Part shown: positions 1 through 6,447 of the stretch, piece by piece
Numbering within the stretch: position 1 is the first letter of the stretch
How the letters are laid out: each line of letters opens with the position of its first letter
Assembly (NCBI GenBank): GCA_051873875.1
Contig: JBJEFI010000093.1
Location: 1-8,515 of the forward strand
DNA length: 8,515 bases
DNA from: JBJEFI01 sp051873875
GTDB lineage: Bacteria > Bacillota > Bacilli > Bacillales > Bacillaceae_G
Direction of reading: 5' to 3'
The notes under the pieces: model-generated
The model's database searches: none
Seen by the model: only the letters and a program-made list of their open reading frames with translations
What the model was told of the DNA's origin: nothing
Program-made: the position numbers and the translations under genes

Positions 1-219
1 CTGAAGTGGAAAACAAACATGCTTCTATTCCATAAAATCCATCTCTAAAATCTCTATTGTATTTCTTATAATCAAATCCTCCATACTGTCCAATCATAAA
101 CTGATTCAGAAAAATCCCCCCATTCTACAATTCTTAATAAAGTTCGACACAATTTGCTCTTTTCCTTTTTTATGAATGACTACTGCTATTGGATTAATGT
201 TATTTAAATAAAAAAGCAT
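1..219 (-). pseudogene. Broken coding remnant of unknown function, running off the left edge
   Basis: I do not recognise the protein. On the minus strand a frame opens at an ATG at 219-217 and reads 37 codons (MLFYLNNINPIAVVI near its start) to a TGA at 108-106. The adjoining frame opens right where this one fails. It reads, without a stop to base 1, a protein-like stretch that includes NQFMIGQYGGFDYKKYN. The only place the two frames can join is 107-124, which holds six G and five T in a row. One extra G would fuse them into one continuous protein. The ATG lies inside the terminator hairpin of the neighbouring gene and has no properly spaced ribosome site, so the true 5' end is probably lost. 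Either this is a decayed gene fragment, or an intact gene with a homopolymer sequencing error and a different start. Confidence 0.5.
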
Positions 220-248
220 GTCCTGAAAATAATTCAAAACATGCTTTT
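212..248 (-). terminator. Rho-independent terminator of the carboxypeptidase gene
   Basis: There is a 10-bp stem, AAAAGCATGT (212-221) with ACATGCTTTT (239-248), and a 17-base loop. Read on the minus strand the stem is followed by TTTTTT and an AT-rich tail. It begins about 18 bases after the stop codon of the frame-restored carboxypeptidase (269-267), which supports that longer reading. Confidence 0.8.
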
Positions 249-266
249 CATATTCTTTCTTTCAAC

Positions 267-377
267 TTAGTTATATGGATTACTAATATATAATCGTTTT
301 ACACCGTTAACTACTTTTACTTCTATATCTACGCCTATTGCTTTAATCCATGAGTTTGGAACAAATTGATACGTTAC
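267..377 (-). pseudogene. Out-of-frame C-terminal tail of the carboxypeptidase gene
   Basis: Directly after the carboxypeptidase stop (TAA, 376-374), a shifted minus-strand frame reads 36 codons, GTA ACG TAT ... AAC, then TAA at 269-267. The peptide starts VTYQFVPNSWIKAIGV and ends VKRLYISNPYN. It looks like real protein, and the gene's terminator comes 18 bases later. Inserting one base between the codons for S283 and V (giving GAN GTA ACG) would join it to the upstream ORF as a protein of about 320 residues. I infer a one-base deletion in the gene, or a base-calling error. I cannot tell which from one sequence. Confidence 0.6.
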
Positions 378-1228
378 TCACTACTTCTAACTAAATCTGC
401 CGAAAGTTGACTTGCCCCATATTCACCCATTGTAATTGTATCTGTATAATGGCGCGGTTTTTTCGACTGCATCACAACAGAAATTACTTCTTGACCTTTG
501 TCTTTCACTAAAGCAATGAATGTATTTCCCGCCTCAGGTGTCCAACCGATTTTCCCATATGCTAATTCTTTATATTGATGTGTTAAAGTAGGGCTCATTA
601 CATCGACCGTTCGCTCATTTGTTTCAATTGTAGCAACATTTGTTTTCATATACTTTGTAATTTCTGGATATTTCATCAGTTCCTTAAAAATCAATGCCAT
701 ATCATAAGCAGTTGTATAATGATTTGGATCGTGTAAACCACTTGCATTTACAAAATTCGTATTCTTACTACCTAATTCTTTTGCTTTTCTCGTCATTAAC
801 TCGCCAAATCTTTCTTCTGTTCCACTAATGTACTCACCAATCATTGCTGCTACATCATTCGAACTTAATACCATTAAAGCTTCCAATGCTTCATCGCGAG
901 TCATTTGCTCGCCAGCTTTCAACAAGAATTCACTATTACTTGCTTCTTGGGAAACCGCATAGTTACTCGCTGTTAACCAAGACCCTGAGCTAACATAATC
1001 CACTAGCAAAATCGCTGTCATCACCTTCGTGATACTAGCAGGATAGGCTTTCTCCATTCCCTGCTTCGAATATAATACTTCTCCATCCTTTGCACTCACC
1101 GCAATGCCATACTCTCCATATACCTTTTCTGTTACTCCTGCCACTGTTTCCGCTTGTACAGAATGAAAAGGCATATTCATGACACTTATTAAACTAATTC
1201 CTAAACCAATTACTAATTTTTTTATCAC
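374..1228 (-). CDS. Secreted D-alanyl-D-alanine carboxypeptidase-like serine hydrolase (peptidase S11), C-terminally truncated
   Basis: This is a penicillin-binding-protein-like enzyme expected to trim the terminal D-Ala from peptidoglycan stem peptides outside the membrane. Residues 1-26 form a signal peptide (KK, hydrophobic core, cleavage after VQA). The catalytic SxxK motif is S65-I-T-K68 and the SxN motif is S122-S-N124. The third motif, normally KTG, is K226-I-G228, and Ile is unusual there. The rest of that region (GKIGWTPEAGNTF) is otherwise typical of the family. The start is GTG, with AAAGGGG about 8 bases upstream. The protein ends at 284 residues in VRSSE, but a family-like C-terminal tail continues in another frame, so the gene appears frameshifted close to its end with the catalytic domain intact. 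It stands alone, with terminators on both sides. Class confidence is high. Activity is less certain because of KIG and the lost tail. Confidence 0.9.
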   Translation of the reverse strand: MIKKLVIGLGISLISVMNMPFHSVQAETVAGVTEKVYGEYGIAVSAKDGEVLYSKQGMEKAYPASITKVMTAILLVDYVSSGSWLTASNYAVSQEASNSEFLLKAGEQMTRDEALEALMVLSSNDVAAMIGEYISGTEERFGELMTRKAKELGSKNTNFVNASGLHDPNHYTTAYDMALIFKELMKYPEITKYMKTNVATIETNERTVDVMSPTLTHQYKELAYGKIGWTPEAGNTFIALVKDKGQEVISVVMQSKKPRHYTDTITMGEYGASQLSADLVRSSE

Positions 1229-1463
1229 TATAAATCCCCTTTACTCCCAAATTATTAAATTTCTTTCTCTTGCTACTAGAAATCTCTCTCCATCACCAGC
1301 ACCTTCCCTATTGGATTCCCCTAGCCTTCACATTTTCCTATTTTGTAATGATATAAGATTTCTACAATTATCATTCAGTATGTCTACAAATGCCTTTCGC
1401 TAAACTAGAAGTAGCTATATTCAAAATAGCAATTTTCTTCCATTATTGCACCTAATTAGCTTG

Positions 1464-1469
1464 TATAAT
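1464..1469 (+). promoter_or_regulatory. Possible -10 box upstream of the Nudix gene
   Basis: A perfect TATAAT is present on the plus strand, about 110 bases before the Nudix start. No good -35 lies 16-18 bases upstream (CATTAT at best). If it is used, the transcript would carry the 1495-1520 hairpin in its leader. Confidence 0.3.
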
Positions 1470-1494
1470 GGACTAAATCCTCTAAAAACGACAA

Positions 1495-1520
1495 AAAAGC
1501 ATGGATTTTTCCATGCTTTT
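1495..1520 (-). terminator. Orphan intrinsic terminator or leader hairpin
   Basis: There is a perfect 10-bp stem, AAAAGCATGG / CCATGCTTTT, with a 6-base loop. On the minus strand it is followed by TTTTTTG, a good U-tract. On the plus strand only four T are followed by A-rich sequence. No minus-strand gene ends just to its right, so it may insulate the carboxypeptidase from upstream read-through or be left over from a lost gene. Its stem shares AAAAGCATG with the terminator at 212-248. Confidence 0.6.
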
Positions 1521-1579
1521 AAAAAGGAATTTTACTAATTTTGTCGAAGTAAGTATCAAAAAATATACGAGGTCCTTTT

Positions 1580-2047
1580 ATGAACGATTACATTAAAACA
1601 ATGAGAGAAATGATTGGAAATGAGACGATATTAACAGTTGGTTGTGGCGCAATTATTGAAGATAATCTAGGCCGAATTCTTCTACAGCGTAGAACTGACC
1701 ATGATGTTTGGGGGATTCCTGGTGGACTATTAGAATTAGGAGAAACCTTTGAAGATACAGTTAAAAGAGAAGTGTTTGAAGAAACTAATTTAACTATTAG
1801 CAATGTGAATTTATTTGGTATCTATTCTGGTAAAAATGGATTTGCTCAATATGCAAATGGTGACAAAGTATTTAGTGTACAAATAATCTTTCATGTAACT
1901 GATTATATAGGAACTTTACAATCTAATGAGGAAAGCCATGAATTATGTTTTTTACATAAAAATGAAATTCCCAAAAATTTAAATACTCATCAAGCCCCAT
2001 TTATTGAAGATTGGGTGAATAACGTACAAACTCCGATTATAAAATAA
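1580..2047 (+). CDS. Nudix hydrolase
   Basis: This is a 155-residue single-domain member of the Nudix superfamily, which hydrolyses nucleoside diphosphates linked to another group (for example ADP-ribose, NADH or oxidised dNTPs). The Nudix box spans G49 to L71: G49 x5 E55 x7 R63-E64-V-F-E67-E68-T-N70-L71. It matches GX5EX7REUXEEXGU except that the usual Gly is N70. The metal-binding glutamates E64, E67 and E68 are present. The preceding WGIPGG is typical of the fold. The start ATG has GAGG about 8 bases upstream. It is transcribed alone and converges on the LacI-type regulator, each having its own terminator between them. The substrate cannot be told from the sequence, and there is no evident link to sucrose metabolism. 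Confidence 0.92.
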   Translation: MNDYIKTMREMIGNETILTVGCGAIIEDNLGRILLQRRTDHDVWGIPGGLLELGETFEDTVKREVFEETNLTISNVNLFGIYSGKNGFAQYANGDKVFSVQIIFHVTDYIGTLQSNEESHELCFLHKNEIPKNLNTHQAPFIEDWVNNVQTPIIK

Positions 2048-2068
2048 GCATTTGTTACATAAAAAAAC

Positions 2069-2088
2069 AAGGAGTAACTCTACTCCTT
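2069..2088 (-). terminator. Terminator of the LacI-type regulator gene
   Basis: The stem is AAGGAGTA (2069-2076) with TACTCCTT (2081-2088) and a 4-base loop. On the minus strand it is followed by GTTTTTTTATG. It lies about 60 bases after the regulator's stop. The plus strand has no T-run here. Confidence 0.8.
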
Positions 2089-2099
2089 ATCGACAACCT

Positions 2100-2130
2100 A
2101 AGATATCCATTTGTCAATGAATATCTTTTT
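2100..2130 (+). terminator. Terminator of the Nudix gene
   Basis: Outer stem AAGATAT (2100-2106) pairs with ATATCTT (2121-2127). An inner CATT/AATG stem continues it after one mismatch. Five T (2126-2130) follow on the plus strand. It sits about 50 bases after the Nudix stop. Confidence 0.65.
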
Positions 2131-2148
2131 ATATACATTTATGATTTA

Positions 2149-2955
2149 TTATTTCGTTGAATCTCCTTTAATAAATTCTACCGGTAAAACAATTCGACGT
2201 CCTTGTTTTTCTCTACTATCCATTAGTTCAAGTAATTCTTCCACCGCCGCAGATGCAATTAAGTCAAGTGGCTGTTGAATCGTTGAAATTTCTCTACTAG
2301 AAAATTCAAACCCTTGTACACCGTCAAAACCAATAACTTGAATATCCTCTGGAATGGATTTGCCTATTTTGGCAGCTTGTTTNNNNNNNNNNNNNNNNNN
2401 NNNNNNNNNNNNNNNNNNNNNNNNNNNNNNNNNNNNNNNNNNNNNNNNNNNNNNNNNNNNNNNNNNNNNNNNNNNNNNNNNNCCACGATAGTTATCTGAT
2501 GTAATACATGTAATCCCAGCTGAATAATGTCGGTCAATCGTAACGATTGGCAATTCACTTGAAATATACGCATCAATATCGTTATAAGATAAGATAATCA
2601 TACCTTCTACTTTGTTTTGTTTTAACATTTCAATATAACTTAACTCATTATCCGCTTCAAACTCTGCATTACAAATCATTAATTTATATCCTCTTTTATA
2701 CAATTCACCGCCGACATGAAAGGCCAGTTCAGAGAAAAATGGGTGGTTAATTCGTGGGATTAACAGAGCAATCATCTTTGAATTTTGCATCTTAAAACTT
2801 CTAGCAATTTCATTTGGTCGAAAGTTTAACGCACGAATTGCTTCTTCCACCTTTGCTTTTGTAGAAGGTTTGACAGCGCCTTTGTTGTTAATAACACGAG
2901 AAACGGTCCCGATACCAACACCGGCATACTTTGCTACATCTTTAATTGTCGCCAT
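2149..2955 (-). CDS. LacI/GalR-family transcriptional regulator, probable sucrose operon repressor (interrupted by an N-gap)
   Basis: The N-terminal helix-turn-helix reads MATIKDVAKYAGVGIGTVSR, followed by the hinge helix RPNEIARSFK. The periplasmic-binding-protein-like core follows (ALLIPRINHPFFSELA; later IPEDIQVIGFDGVQGFE). I place the start at the ATG at 2955, where MATIKDVAK matches the family's usual beginning and AAGGTGGAG lies just upstream. An upstream ATG at 2991 would add 12 lysine- and arginine-rich residues and has a poorer ribosome site. The run 2383-2482 is N. The flanking parts lack about 75-80 residues of a typical ~325-residue family member, so the real gap is probably nearer 240 than 100 bases, and frame continuity through it is only apparent. 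Role as sucrose repressor is inferred from proximity to the operon and its LacI-type operators. The effector is unknown. Confidence 0.85.
   Translation of the reverse strand: MATIKDVAKYAGVGIGTVSRVINNKGAVKPSTKAKVEEAIRALNFRPNEIARSFKMQNSKMIALLIPRINHPFFSELAFHVGGELYKRGYKLMICNAEFEADNELSYIEMLKQNKVEGMIILSYNDIDAYISSELPIVTIDRHYSAGITCITSDNYRXXXXXXXXXXXXXXXXXXXXXXXXXXXXXXXXXXKQAAKIGKSIPEDIQVIGFDGVQGFEFSSREISTIQQPLDLIASAAVEELLELMDSREKQGRRIVLPVEFIKGDSTK
2383..2482. other. Assembly gap of 100 N inside the regulator gene
   Basis: The gap is exactly 100 N, a common default for a gap of unknown size. It removes the middle of the regulator's effector-binding core. Confidence 0.95.
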
Positions 2956-3108
2956 TCTCTCCACCTTCTTTCTACTTTTTCTGTTATCCATTCTACCACA
3001 TCTCTTCCGCTTTTAGAAAGATATGGATAATATGTCCGCGAATAGTAAAATTATTAGGAACTTATAGTTGGGAACTTGCTAACAAGGCAGTTTAGCGAAA
3101 GAAGGAAC

Positions 3109-3138
3109 TTAACTAATTAATAGAGAAATATGTATAAA
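3109..3138 (+). promoter_or_regulatory. Candidate sigma-A promoter of the NTF2-like gene
   Basis: TTAACT (3109-3114) and TATAAA (3133-3138) are separated by 18 bases, ending 33 bases before the start codon. The -10 is good and the -35 is weak. Confidence 0.4.
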
Positions 3139-3171
3139 CTCAAACAAGATGACAAAGGAGAAGGCAAATAA

Positions 3172-3537
3172 ATGACTTATAAAAATGCATTGAAACAATA
3201 TATTAAGGCTACAAACACTCATAACTTTGAGAACGTTAAGCAATTATTACATCCTAAAGCTGTTTACTGGTTTACAGATAGAACTTGTAATTCAATAAAT
3301 GAAATTCAAGATTATTTCGAAGGTTCCTGGAACACTATTAAAGATGAAGTATATTCAATCTCAGATTTACGTTGGCTAGTTATCGAACATAATACGGCAA
3401 CTTGCATTTATACATATCATTATGAGGGCCTTTATAACGATAGTTTTATATCTGGAAGTGGCAGGGCAACCAATGTTTTTATTAAAGAAAATGAAGAAGA
3501 TTGGAAATTAATTCATGAACATCTAAGTAATGCTTAA
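3172..3537 (+). CDS. SnoaL/NTF2-like small protein of unknown function
   Basis: This is a 121-residue soluble protein with no signal peptide or membrane segment. Its layout fits the NTF2-like (SnoaL / DUF4440-type) alpha+beta cone fold. N-terminal helices (YKNALKQYIKATNTHNFENV) lead to the characteristic HPKAVYWF strand. Then come a helix (INEIQDYFEGSW) and a run of alternating strands ending WKLIHEHLS. Members of this fold are used as enzymes, as ligand-binding proteins and as partners of other domains, so the fold alone does not give a function. The start ATG has a strong AAAGGAGAAGG about 7 bases upstream. It stands alone on the opposite strand between the regulator and the fructokinase gene. 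It looks clearly AT-richer than the operon: in single 60-base samples I counted 16 G+C at 3241-3300 against 26 at 5161-5220. Confidence 0.78.
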   Translation: MTYKNALKQYIKATNTHNFENVKQLLHPKAVYWFTDRTCNSINEIQDYFEGSWNTIKDEVYSISDLRWLVIEHNTATCIYTYHYEGLYNDSFISGSGRATNVFIKENEEDWKLIHEHLSNA

Positions 3538-3728
3538 TGTATTTGCCCAGTCTTACATAGGGAATTATTGTTTAGAAAAATTCTTTTACTCTTTCTGCCT
3601 CCCTCAAAGGAACAGAATTCCTGTAATGAAAGAAAATGAGTTTTGTTCTATATCAATACATAAATTGTGAACAAATGCACGTAAACTAACAGAAACATTA
3701 ATTAAGTAACAACGAAACAAATTTAGAA

Positions 3729-3757
3729 AGCCTTGCTCTTAGCAAGGCTCTTGTTTT
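3729..3757. terminator. Probable bidirectional terminator between the NTF2-like gene and the sucrose operon
   Basis: There is a perfect 9-bp stem, AGCCTTGCT (3729-3737) with AGCAAGGCT (3741-3749), and a 3-base loop. The plus strand continues CTTGTTTTT, and the minus strand continues TTCTAAATTTG. It lies 45 bases after the fructokinase stop (minus) and 190 bases after the NTF2-like stop (plus), so it is most useful as the operon's end. Confidence 0.75.
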
Positions 3758-3793
3758 TCTATATTGAAATTAAATTTGCAAGAAGAATATTCG

Positions 3794-4768
3794 TTATTTT
3801 CTTGCTTCAATAAACGTTAACACATGGGCTTTGCCAGGTGCTTGATGAATTGCACCTTTGACAGATGCCGTCAACGCTCCACTTGCATTAGAAAAGGTTA
3901 AAATGTCATCATACTTACGATCAACAATCTCTTTTAATGTAGCAACTGTTACACCTTGCTCCATTAATTTATATAAAAAGCCACCAATAAAGGCATCGCC
4001 AGCACCCGTTGTATCAGCTACTGTCACCTTAAAACCTGCTGATTCATAGGCTGTTTCTTTCGTATAAATCGTTGCTCCCTTGGCCCCTTTTGTATAGACA
4101 ACTACTTCTACATCCCCAACAAATAAAGCGTTAATTCCTTTTTCTAACTCGGAATAACCAGTGATAAATTCTAGCTCTTCATCAGACACTTTCACCACAT
4201 TGGCATATGGCAAAAAGGCATTAACCGTTTGTTTACACGCTTCTAAATCATTCCATAGCGATGTGCGAATGTTTGGGTCAAAGCTAATTAACGCCCCTTT
4301 TTTCTTTGCCAATTGAATTGCTTTTTCGTGGGCATGCTTCATTGGACTTTCGACTAAATCAACAGAACAGAAATGTAAAATGTCCCCTTCCGAAAACCAA
4401 TTTTCTTCTATTTGTTCTGGCTGTAGCAATAAATCTGCGGATGGATTGCGATAAAAAGAAAAATCTCGTTCCCCATCTTCCTTAATGGAAACAAAAGCTA
4501 ATCCTGTATTCGCCGCTTTCGTTCGAAAAATTTTATCTGTTGCCACACCATTTCCTTCTAATACATCTACCATTAAATCACCAAATGGGTCTTCCCCTAA
4601 TTGTGTAATAAGAGAAGCATTGCCACCATATTTTGCCACCGCAATCGCCACATTGGCTGGTGCCCCACCTGGCACTCGTTCAAAAGTCGTGACATCCTTT
4701 AAATCCTTTCCTTTTTCCGATGCTAAAATATCAATTAATGCTTCTCCAATACTATAAACTGTTGCCAT
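3794..4768 (-). CDS. cscK: Fructokinase, PfkB (ribokinase) family
   Basis: Phosphorylates the fructose released by sucrose cleavage to fructose 6-phosphate using ATP, in the cytoplasm. The 324-residue length is normal. The N-terminal PfkB signature is at P33-G-G-A-P-A-N39, followed by VAIAVAKYGG. The substrate-side motif NPSADLLL is at 108-115, and SFDPNIR at 162-168. The C-terminal signature is D252-T-T-G-A-G-D258-A-F, with D258 as the expected catalytic base. From memory it resembles E. coli CscK (GGAPANVA, PSADL, SFDPNIR, GAGDAF). It is the last gene of the minus-strand operon. The ATG has a GAGGAG site about 9 bases upstream. A hairpin with a T-run stands about 30 bases before the start, so its expression may be lower than that of the upstream genes, or it may have its own promoter in the unread gap. 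Function confidence is high. The exact hexose preference is inferred from context. Confidence 0.93.
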   Translation of the reverse strand: MATVYSIGEALIDILASEKGKDLKDVTTFERVPGGAPANVAIAVAKYGGNASLITQLGEDPFGDLMVDVLEGNGVATDKIFRTKAANTGLAFVSIKEDGERDFSFYRNPSADLLLQPEQIEENWFSEGDILHFCSVDLVESPMKHAHEKAIQLAKKKGALISFDPNIRTSLWNDLEACKQTVNAFLPYANVVKVSDEELEFITGYSELEKGINALFVGDVEVVVYTKGAKGATIYTKETAYESAGFKVTVADTTGAGDAFIGGFLYKLMEQGVTVATLKEIVDRKYDDILTFSNASGALTASVKGAIHQAPGKAHVLTFIEARK

Positions 4769-4798
4769 TTTCTCATTCTCCTCTTATCTTTCTAAAAG

Positions 4799-4822
4799 AA
4801 AAGGAGCATTTCGCTCCTTTTT
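4799..4822 (-). terminator. Intercistronic hairpin/terminator between invertase and fructokinase genes
   Basis: The stem is AAAAGGAGC (4799-4807) with GCTCCTTTT (4813-4821) and a 5-base loop. On the minus strand the tail is TTTTCTTTT. On the plus strand T continues to 4822. It lies downstream of the invertase gene and upstream of the fructokinase gene of the same operon, so it should partly terminate transcription or protect the upstream message end. Confidence 0.65.
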
Positions 4823-4827
4823 ATCCC

Positions 4828-4927
4828 NNNNNNNNNNNNNNNNNNNNNNNNNNNNNNNNNNNNNNNNNNNNNNNNNNNNNNNNNNNNNNNNNNNNNNNNN
4901 NNNNNNNNNNNNNNNNNNNNNNNNNNN
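4828..4927. other. Assembly gap of 100 N between invertase and fructokinase genes
   Basis: The gap is exactly 100 N, directly abutting the invertase stop codon (4930-4928). The true distance and content are unknown. A promoter, a repeat or a small gene could be hidden here. Confidence 0.95.
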
Positions 4928-6439
4928 TTATTTTCCTTCGTTCCAAATATCTTCTAACGAATGAACGTTACAGCTTACTACATTTACAGCGCCATCTTTC
5001 GCAAATAAACGAACGCCTACGCTATCTTTCTTTGGATAAATGCGACTTGTCATCACTGCATCGCCATCGTTGGCAAATACTTCAACAGAAGAACGGTCAA
5101 CGAAAATACGTAATGTTAATTGATTATTTTCAAGCTCCATTTTGTGACGACGAACACCATCTACACCTACCCCAGATGCATTGCGGTCTAACACTAACTT
5201 CGATGAAGAGTTATCAAAACCGATTACTGTTTTTTCAGTTCCGTCTTCACTGCAACGAACCATGACACCAAATTGAGATGCTGTTGTATTTTCTAAAGCG
5301 AATGTTACTTCTACTTCCACTAAATCTTTATCTGTAGAAATAACTACTTCTTCGTTATTAATAGTCGTTACATCTTTTTGTTCTGTTGATGTACGTAAAG
5401 ATGTTAATTCTTCTACTGGCTTCATAATAATTTTATTATTTTTAATTGTTAATTCACGTGGCAGTGTTAATGCACCAGCCCAGCCATGTTCCTTCGTTGG
5501 CATGTTTGATTCCCACATATCCATCCAACCAACGGCAATGCGACGGCCTTTGTCATCATTTAACGTTTGGACTGCATAGAAATCATGGCCGTGATCTAAC
5601 TCAGCAAACTCACCATAATTAAACGTATTTGTTTCATAATTGTAATTACCCATTAAATAACCTGTTTGATGAAGATTATGGTATTTGTCTCCAACTGGTT
5701 TCATTCCTTGTGGTGAGAATAACAGGACATGCTGCCCATCTAATTCAAAGAAATCTGGGCATTCCCACATATAACTATCAATACTGTGCTCTTCTGCTAA
5801 TACACCTACATATTCCCAATCGATTAAGTTAGGTGATTTATACAAGATAACACGTCCCCAGTCATCTGGTGTACGATTTCCTAATACCATGTACCAGTGG
5901 TCTTCGTGCTTCCATACTTTTGGATCACGGAAATGTCCTGTTCCATCTTCTGGATGCTTGCTAATAACTGGATTTTGTCCTACTTTTTCAAAATGAATGC
6001 CATCTTTACTTGTGGCAACGTTTTGTACTTGGAAAACAATATCATTTGCTTGGTCAATCCAATTATGACCTGTATAAATTAACGTTAATTCACCGTTATT
6101 ATCCACTGCACTACCAGAGAAACAACCATCCTTATCACAGTCATCACCAGGTGCTAAGGCAATCGGTAAGTGCTCCCAATGAACTAAATCTTTACTTTTC
6201 ACATGACCCCAGTGCATTGGTCCCCAATTCTCATCGTATGGGTGATGTTGATAAAATGCATGGTATTCTCCGTTAAAGTAAACCATCCCATTTGGGTCAT
6301 TAATCCATCCGCACGGCGCCATAATATGGTAGCCTAAACGAAATGTTGTATCCATTTTCTTTTTACCTTCTTCTAACGCTTTCATTCCTTTTGCAATTGC
6401 TTCTTCATGATTAAATGCTGTCTTAATCAAGTTGTTCAC
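4928..6439 (-). CDS. cscA: Intracellular sucrose hydrolase (invertase), glycoside hydrolase family 32
   Basis: Splits sucrose to glucose and fructose in the cytoplasm. There is no signal peptide. The N-terminal five-bladed propeller carries the three GH32 acids: nucleophile D48 in W45-I-N-D-P-N-G51, the R171-D172-P173 motif, and the acid/base E226 in W225-E-C-P-D229. The C-terminal beta-sandwich includes RIFVDRSSVEVFANDG. Many stretches match E. coli CscA as I recall it (YHAFYQHHP, GPMHWGH, ALAPGD, GCFSGSAV, YMWECPDFF, WMDMWES). Because the partner transporter is not a PTS, unphosphorylated sucrose is the likely substrate, although such proteins are often named sucrose-6-phosphate hydrolase. 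The start is uncertain. The GTG at 6439 is only one base after AAAAGGA, while a TTG three codons later (6430) is spaced about 10 bases from it. The start lies 8 bases after the permease stop, so translation is probably coupled. Confidence 0.95.
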   Translation of the reverse strand: MNNLIKTAFNHEEAIAKGMKALEEGKKKMDTTFRLGYHIMAPCGWINDPNGMVYFNGEYHAFYQHHPYDENWGPMHWGHVKSKDLVHWEHLPIALAPGDDCDKDGCFSGSAVDNNGELTLIYTGHNWIDQANDIVFQVQNVATSKDGIHFEKVGQNPVISKHPEDGTGHFRDPKVWKHEDHWYMVLGNRTPDDWGRVILYKSPNLIDWEYVGVLAEEHSIDSYMWECPDFFELDGQHVLLFSPQGMKPVGDKYHNLHQTGYLMGNYNYETNTFNYGEFAELDHGHDFYAVQTLNDDKGRRIAVGWMDMWESNMPTKEHGWAGALTLPRELTIKNNKIIMKPVEELTSLRTSTEQKDVTTINNEEVVISTDKDLVEVEVTFALENTTASQFGVMVRCSEDGTEKTVIGFDNSSSKLVLDRNASGVGVDGVRRHKMELENNQLTLRIFVDRSSVEVFANDGDAVMTSRIYPKKDSVGVRLFAKDGAVNVVSCNVHSLEDIWNEGK

Positions 6440-6447
6440 GTCCTTTT

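Larger units (their letters stand above)
1229..1579. other. 351-base intergenic spacer
   Basis: I see no coding region here. The plus-strand frame at 1179-1403 overlaps the carboxypeptidase start and looks like chance. The spacer holds the upstream region of the minus-strand carboxypeptidase, a tandem TCTACAA heptamer (1361-1367 and 1383-1389), a possible plus-strand -10 box and one hairpin, the latter two listed separately. I could not find a convincing sigma-A promoter for the carboxypeptidase. Confidence 0.6.

Noticed and set aside
2992..3108. Search for a copy of the GAAACGTTTC operator upstream of the regulator (autoregulation)
   Set aside because: No such palindrome is present in this region, so autoregulation through the same operator is not supported.
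4720..5265. Plus-strand frame running through the second N-gap
   Set aside because: It exists only because N are read through, and it is antisense to the fructokinase and invertase genes.
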